This document shows, piece by piece, positions 59,551 through 64,000 of a DNA stretch of 64,000 bases (the first letter of the stretch is position 1; each line of letters opens with the position of its first letter). Under the pieces are notes generated by a model. That model made no database searches. It had not been told where the DNA came from and saw only the letters and a list, made by a program, of their open reading frames with translations. The stretch is from assembly GCA_024803745.1 (NCBI GenBank), contig JANJXV010000037.1:10803001-10867000 (forward strand), in the 5' to 3' direction. The position numbers and the translations under genes were made by a program. Origin of the DNA: Megascapheus bottae. Lineage: Eukaryota; Chordata; Mammalia; Rodentia; Geomyidae.

Positions 59551-60581
59551 AAATAAGAGCCGGGGGGAAGGTATTGCTTTCCAGGCCTGTAATGCAGCGA
59601 GCTGGATCTGTGCCAACACCCAGGGGAAAACCTGGTTTGATGCTCATTAGTATTATAGGGGGCCTGTCCTAATTTTTGAGCGTCCATTTGGCCATTTCTG
59701 GCTTAAGGACATTACTCTTTTTCTTGTTCCTGACATCTTTCTGTATAATCAGCTTTCCAGGAAAGATATTGACCTCGGCTAAGAACTGCTTTTGCTAGGG
59801 TTTCCCAATCATTAGTTGTGAGATATTGTGAGAGACAAAGTAAAAGGGGCAGTCGGCCCCTAGGAGGAAACAGTGCTCTTCAGTTCTTTAATTTGTTTAA
59901 ATTTAAACGGCTGGTAATTCTGAGTTTTGATGATTACTCGGGGGTCTCTCTTTCCCTCTTCTGACTCCCCTCACTCTGACTATCGGTATGTCCTTTTAGC
60001 TGGGATGATATGTCTAAATCAAGCTGAAGCAAGGCCTGCAATATAAATCAGGCTGATCCTTTCTTGCCTTGAAAAGGGTAGAAAGGAATTTTGTTTCCTG
60101 TTAACTGTTTCATTGCTCGCTGAGTGGTGTGGAGATTCTGAGAGGGAGGCGTCAAATCAGCACTGATGGGACCAAAAATCAGAGGCGCAGAGCCATAAGG
60201 AGGGGGATTGTAACCGCTGTATCGGTTTCCCTCATAGGCGGCAGCGGCTTCCTCTAGGGAGGTTTGGTCCTCAGGGGGAGCTATTAAAATGGGGTATAGG
60301 GATTTTCTATGAGGAGTAGGGCTTTCCACCACGGGCATGAAGATAGAAACTGAAGGACAGGGGGATGGGGAATGGACAGTGGCAGCTATTGATTTAATAT
60401 CAGGAATAGGGGTATGCGACCGCGACGATGCGATGCTTTTGCAAAAATCATCTCCATCTTTTATGGCCTGTGAAGCCTCAGGTTGAACATGCTTTATCTC
60501 AACAACCTCTCTAATTAAATTCCAGTAAGTGAAAGCAGTTACAGGGACTTTCTCTGGTTCAAAAATTTTGTAATAAACCAA
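59551..60581 (-). pseudogene. gag: Element A gag remnant (betaretrovirus-like)
   Basis: A 177-codon frame (60048-60581) begins near VPVTAFTYWNLI, resembling the matrix of betaretroviruses, and carries a PPPY late-domain motif (residues 126-129, in YNPPPYGSAP). After a break, capsid-like pieces follow in another frame, among them NDWETLAKAVLSRGQYLSWK (about 59750-59815) and AQIQLAALQAWKAIP (about 59560-59605). At about 59550 the sequence switches to element B. Nucleocapsid, protease and reverse transcriptase of A are missing. Confidence 0.7.
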
Positions 60582-60589
60582 GAGGGGGG

Positions 60590-60845
60590 TGGGGGGAGGG
60601 TAATGGGGACCAAGACATGTGAAAGGTTATCAATGTATGTGAATTAATGCACCTTCTATCTGGCAAATGTCATGTAACCCTTTTATTAATTACAATAAAA
60701 AATATATTAAAAAATTTTATAATAGTTCTGTAAAGAGTCCCTACACACTTCCACCAAGCCTCACTGATAAGGGAACTGTACCTATATGAGACAAGCAAGT
60801 TAAGAGACCCTGAGGCAGTTTCCAACAAACAGTTTCCAGTATCAC
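60590..60845 (-). mobile_element. Element A leader and 5' LTR remnant
   Basis: Bases about 60760-60825 align by eye with the R/U5 part of the 3' LTR remnant (shared gggaac..tacctaWatgagacaaRca, then gagacc and cagt). The intervening 60600-60740 is AT-rich, with an ACAATAAAAAA-like end that may be an inserted L1 3' end. The upstream part of the LTR is not visible, so the left terminal repeat is truncated. Confidence 0.45.
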
Positions 60846-61543
60846 TGCTGTACTTGTTTCCTATGATCCTCCATTTCTGCCCATTACCCTCCCAAATAAG
60901 AAAGAAAAAACAGCATGATCAACAACAACAAAAACCTTGTTTCTATTTCCTGGAATTCATTTTTGTAAATATTTTATATCAGTTGCATATAGGCATTGTA
61001 CCAATTTCAGTGCCCATAGCCACTCTCATCTGTTGCACATTTTTCAGTGGCAGCACAATCGTAATTTACTGTTTGAGCTGGTATAGTAAGTTTGCATTTC
61101 TGCTCTTTGACAGGCAAATATTTTATCACTCATCTTTTCCAAACAACAATAAAAAAAAAAATGTTTGCACCCAGACTAGGACTAACTCCACAGGAGAAGT
61201 CATTCCACTCTCAGAGGTGCAAAGCACTGTCCAAAGGCACCTTACCCCAACACCAAAACAGTGTATGGAACAAACCTCAAAAGACAGTGTTTGTTTTTCC
61301 AACAGTGTAACACAATCACAGGCATCACAGTAGCCTGGATAGCTGACAACTGCTGGATTAAACAACTTTGAATTCTTGTTTCAAACACATGTACTCCAAT
61401 TACGAGGCACAAATACTGGCATCACTAGTTGGATTCTGATTATAAAACAAGTATAAAATAAAACTTGTTAGAGGGAAATTTCCTGATAGCTATTAGCTAA
61501 TTAACAAGCCTGGATCAAAAAAAAGAAAAAAAAAGACAACTAC
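60846..61543. other. Unique sequence right of the retroviral locus
   Basis: A 159-codon plus frame (60854-61333) is open in AT-rich DNA but matches no family that I know. I see no SINE. Confidence 0.35.
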
Positions 61544-61589
61544 CTGTTCTCTATTTAAAAGGGTGAAGACATTCTCCATTCAAGACATC
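61544..61589 (-). other. Candidate small exon (SNHG4-like or MATR3 5'UTR)
   Basis: Minus strand: a strong pyrimidine tract TTTCCTTTCTTTTTAG, then 46 bases starting GATGTCTTGAATGG and ending GAGAACAG before GTAGTT. Both borders look good. It carries no conserved reading frame. Its place, on the MATR3 strand about 16 kb upstream of the CpG island, fits the SNHG4/long-MATR3 transcript region of other mammals. Confidence 0.4.
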
Positions 61590-62880
61590 CTAAAAAGAAA
61601 GGAAACAAATAAGGTTTACTGATTTAGTATATGTATAGAATGACTATAGTAACAATCCATTCTATTTCCAAATCGCTAGATAATTAGGTTAAAATTGTAA
61701 AAGGCATAGGGCTGGGTGCATGGCCTAGAGGTTGAGTGCTTGCCTAGCATTCATGAAACCCTGGGTTTGATTCCTTGCTATCATATGCACAGAAAAAGCG
61801 AGAAGTGGTGCTATGGCACAAGTGATAGAGTACTATCCTTGAGAAAGCCCAAGGCCAGTGCCTGAGTTTAAGCAGAAAAGAAAGGGACAGAGGAAGAAAC
61901 AAAGGAGAGAAAGAAAAGAGCAGAAGTGGTGCTGTGCCTCAAGTGGCAGAGTCTTAAAGGTCAAGGAACAGTGCCCAAGCCTTGAATTCAAGCCCTAAGA
62001 CTGGCCAAAAGAAAAAAAAGATATTGAAGACAAAATGAGGCCTATTTCCTATGGATTTCACTGTTCAAAATACTAGAGTAAAACAGTAGCTCAGACTTTC
62101 ATGTATACAGGTAGAAACAATTTGGTTGACTATAAGGTTTACTAGCTACCTTGATCAACAATTCCCACTTTTGAGAATGTAAGCTTATTCACCCTCTGGA
62201 AAGCAGTATGGAGGCTCTTCATAAAAATAAACATAGAACTACCCTATGATCCAGCAATTCCACATCTGGGCATTTATCTAATAAAATACAACCAAGGTTA
62301 CAGTTAAACCATCACTTAAATAGTAACAGCAATTCCATATTGTTTTTAATTAAAATTAATGAGATTTATCTACACAGTAAAAAGAAATTTAAGGGAAAAA
62401 AAAAAAAAGAATTCCCACTTTTAGGGCCGGGAGTTTGGCCTAGCATGCACGAAGACCCGGGTTGGATTCCTCCGTACCACATACACAGAAAGAAGCCAAA
62501 GTGGTGCTGTGGCTCAAGTGGTAGACTCTAGCCTTGAGAAAGTCCAAGGACTGAGTTCAAGGCCCAGTACTGACAAAACAAAAATTCCCATTATTTGCAT
62601 TTCCCCCACCAATAAGCACTACCATCCTCTAAACTCCCTGGATGTCATCAGTCTCAAGAACATACATGTAGGGGCCGGGAGTTTGGCCTAGTGGTTAAAG
62701 TGCTTGCCTAGGATGCACGAAGACCTGGGTTCGATTCCTCAGTACCACATACATAGAAAAAAGCTGGAAGTGGTGCTGAGGCTCAAGTGGTAGAGCTCTA
62801 GCCTTGAGAAAGTCCAAGGACAGTGCTCAGGCCATGAGCCCAAGCCCAAGACTGGCAAAAAAAAAAAAAAGAACATACAT
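61590..62880. repeat. SINEs and an L1 fragment
   Basis: Plus ID-like at 61705-61880 with a second partial tail at 61915-62025. An L1 segment on plus lies at about 62175-62330 (tatggaggctcttcataaaa, then agaactaccctatgatccag). Plus ID-like copies follow at 62424-62580 and, young, at 62671-62868; the latter is flanked by the exact repeat agaacatacatgta. Confidence 0.8.
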
Positions 62881-64000
62881 GTAAAAGGATATTCACTTAA
62901 CATCTGTGTTACTCACTCAATATCTCAACACTTGAAGAGACTTTTCAAGAGAAAGACCAAAATAGGCTTTAATAATTCTTTGCCACCCCACCCCTTCGGC
63001 AATTCATCCACTGCAATAAGCTAGGATGTCCAGAATTACTAAGTATAAGTGATTTCTTAGAACTAATGTGTAACATCCTAAAACAACATTTTCTGCAAAT
63101 AGCATTTTAATGCTACTGTACAGGAGCAACAATTGTAGTCACCCCTGAAAATCAGCACCAACATAATATCAGCTTAAAACGGAAATTAGTAAGGTTTTTT
63201 AAAAAACTAATGCAAATATTTTTCTAAAATAGGCTGTTGCATACATTAACTAATTACAAGATTTCTTTTTTTTCTTTATTGTTAGGGTGATGTACAGAGG
63301 GGTTGCAGTTACTCTCATCAGGTAGACAAACTTTCTTTAATATTTTTCAGTGCTTTTATTTACTATGCACTTTTTCTGAAATATTTTTGTAACACTGTAG
63401 TTCCTTTGTAATTAAGTTTCGGATTTAAAACCCGTTAGCTTTGTAAATGAAAATGCAGGCTTCTTGTCCTGGTATATTGCCCTTGCATCTGCAGCTGAAG
63501 CTGGAAATCTCATTGATGCTCTAGTTACCATTCATTTTCTTCACGGTTCACAAAAGAATGTGAAATTCAGTGAATGTTGTTTAAAAAAAAAAATCCTGTT
63601 GGGAAATGAATCTCATTTCACCAAAATTATGTCTTTCCACTAAAATGATACAAGTTGATAACATATCAATCACTCTGAAATTGGAAGACCTCACTACTTA
63701 AGGTTCCACAGTGCCTTAATCGACTGAACTCTAGGTTACCCTCTTAAATTTATTCCCCCATTTTGGGGGAGGGGTCAGGTTTTGTTTTGGGTGTTTTTTG
63801 TTTGTTTTCTCTTTCTTTTCAATGTTGGGGGATGGCCATTCTAACTATTGTTGAATGTTTTGGGAAGGTACAACAAGAAAATAAAGAATATATGAAGGGA
63901 GAGACTGATTATCTCCCCCCCCCCCAAAAAGGGACCATGAAGACTGGGACGGGCTCTGGTGGCTAACTATAATCCTTCCTAACTATAAGAGGCTGAGACC
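62880..64000. other. Mostly unique sequence to window end
   Basis: An inverted L1-like 3' end lies at about 63265-63330 (minus strand reads AACTGCAACCCCTCTGTACATCACC, split here by its 25-base length: AACTGCAACCCC, then TCTGTACATCACC). A plus composite SINE head starts at about 63950 and is cut by the window edge. A snoRNA host region would be expected near here, but I could not identify a box H/ACA RNA with confidence. Confidence 0.45.

Noticed and set aside
61040..61100. Possible U4-like snRNA fragment (cagtggcagcacaatcgta)
   Set aside because: Only a short block resembles U4 and the rest does not continue the match.
62940..63260. Search for the SNORA74-type H/ACA RNA expected in an SNHG4 host
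   Set aside because: I could not find paired hairpins with convincing H and ACA boxes, and I do not trust my memory of the RNA well enough to call it.

Overview
The window is mammalian nuclear DNA. Short exons with GT/AG borders sit in long, SINE-rich introns, with CpG-island promoters, an L1 background and endogenous retroviruses. Two SINE families fill the non-coding DNA. One is a tRNA-derived ID-like unit with an added tail. The other has a B1-like head joined to the same ID-like tail. This pairing is what I know from geomyoid rodents (kangaroo rats, pocket mice, pocket gophers), so the source is probably such a rodent. That is inference from repeat style only.

The one host protein gene fully readable is MATR3 (matrin-3), on the minus strand. 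Fourteen coding exons run from the ATG at 33263 down to the stop at 10101. All have consensus splice sites and compatible phases. They encode 894 residues, or 846 if an in-frame acceptor inside the penultimate acidic exon (14663) is used. Both matrin-type zinc fingers, both RRMs and the basic nuclear-localisation region are intact. The promoter is a CpG island at about 45.0-46.1 kb with a non-coding first exon near 45.54-45.61 kb. The 3'UTR runs to about 9.1 kb. A second CpG island at 1.56-2.4 kb lies downstream of MATR3, where the conserved gene order (MATR3 then PAIP2, same strand) places the PAIP2 promoter. No PAIP2 coding sequence is inside the window.

Upstream of MATR3 (46-64 kb) lies non-coding DNA. 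It holds two exon-like units on the minus strand (51143-51212 and 61544-61589) that could belong to an SNHG4-like or long 5'UTR transcript. Between them sits a nested endogenous retrovirus on the same strand (about 53.2-60.8 kb). The outer element A has betaretrovirus-like gag and pol pieces and a type-D-like env carrying an SDGGGxxD motif. It is badly broken. Inside it lies a 5'-truncated gammaretrovirus-like element B: an RNase H end, a broken integrase with its catalytic Glu changed to Lys, a complete 629-codon env and a 416-bp 3'LTR.

The most notable observation is that the element B env has stayed open while everything around it decayed. It keeps a signal-peptide-like segment, CWLC, a furin-type RYKR site, CX6CC and a transmembrane segment. 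It also carries a shortened segment after QNRRGLDL and a frame-shifted cytoplasmic tail. Whether it is a recent fossil or a host-retained env cannot be settled from one sequence.
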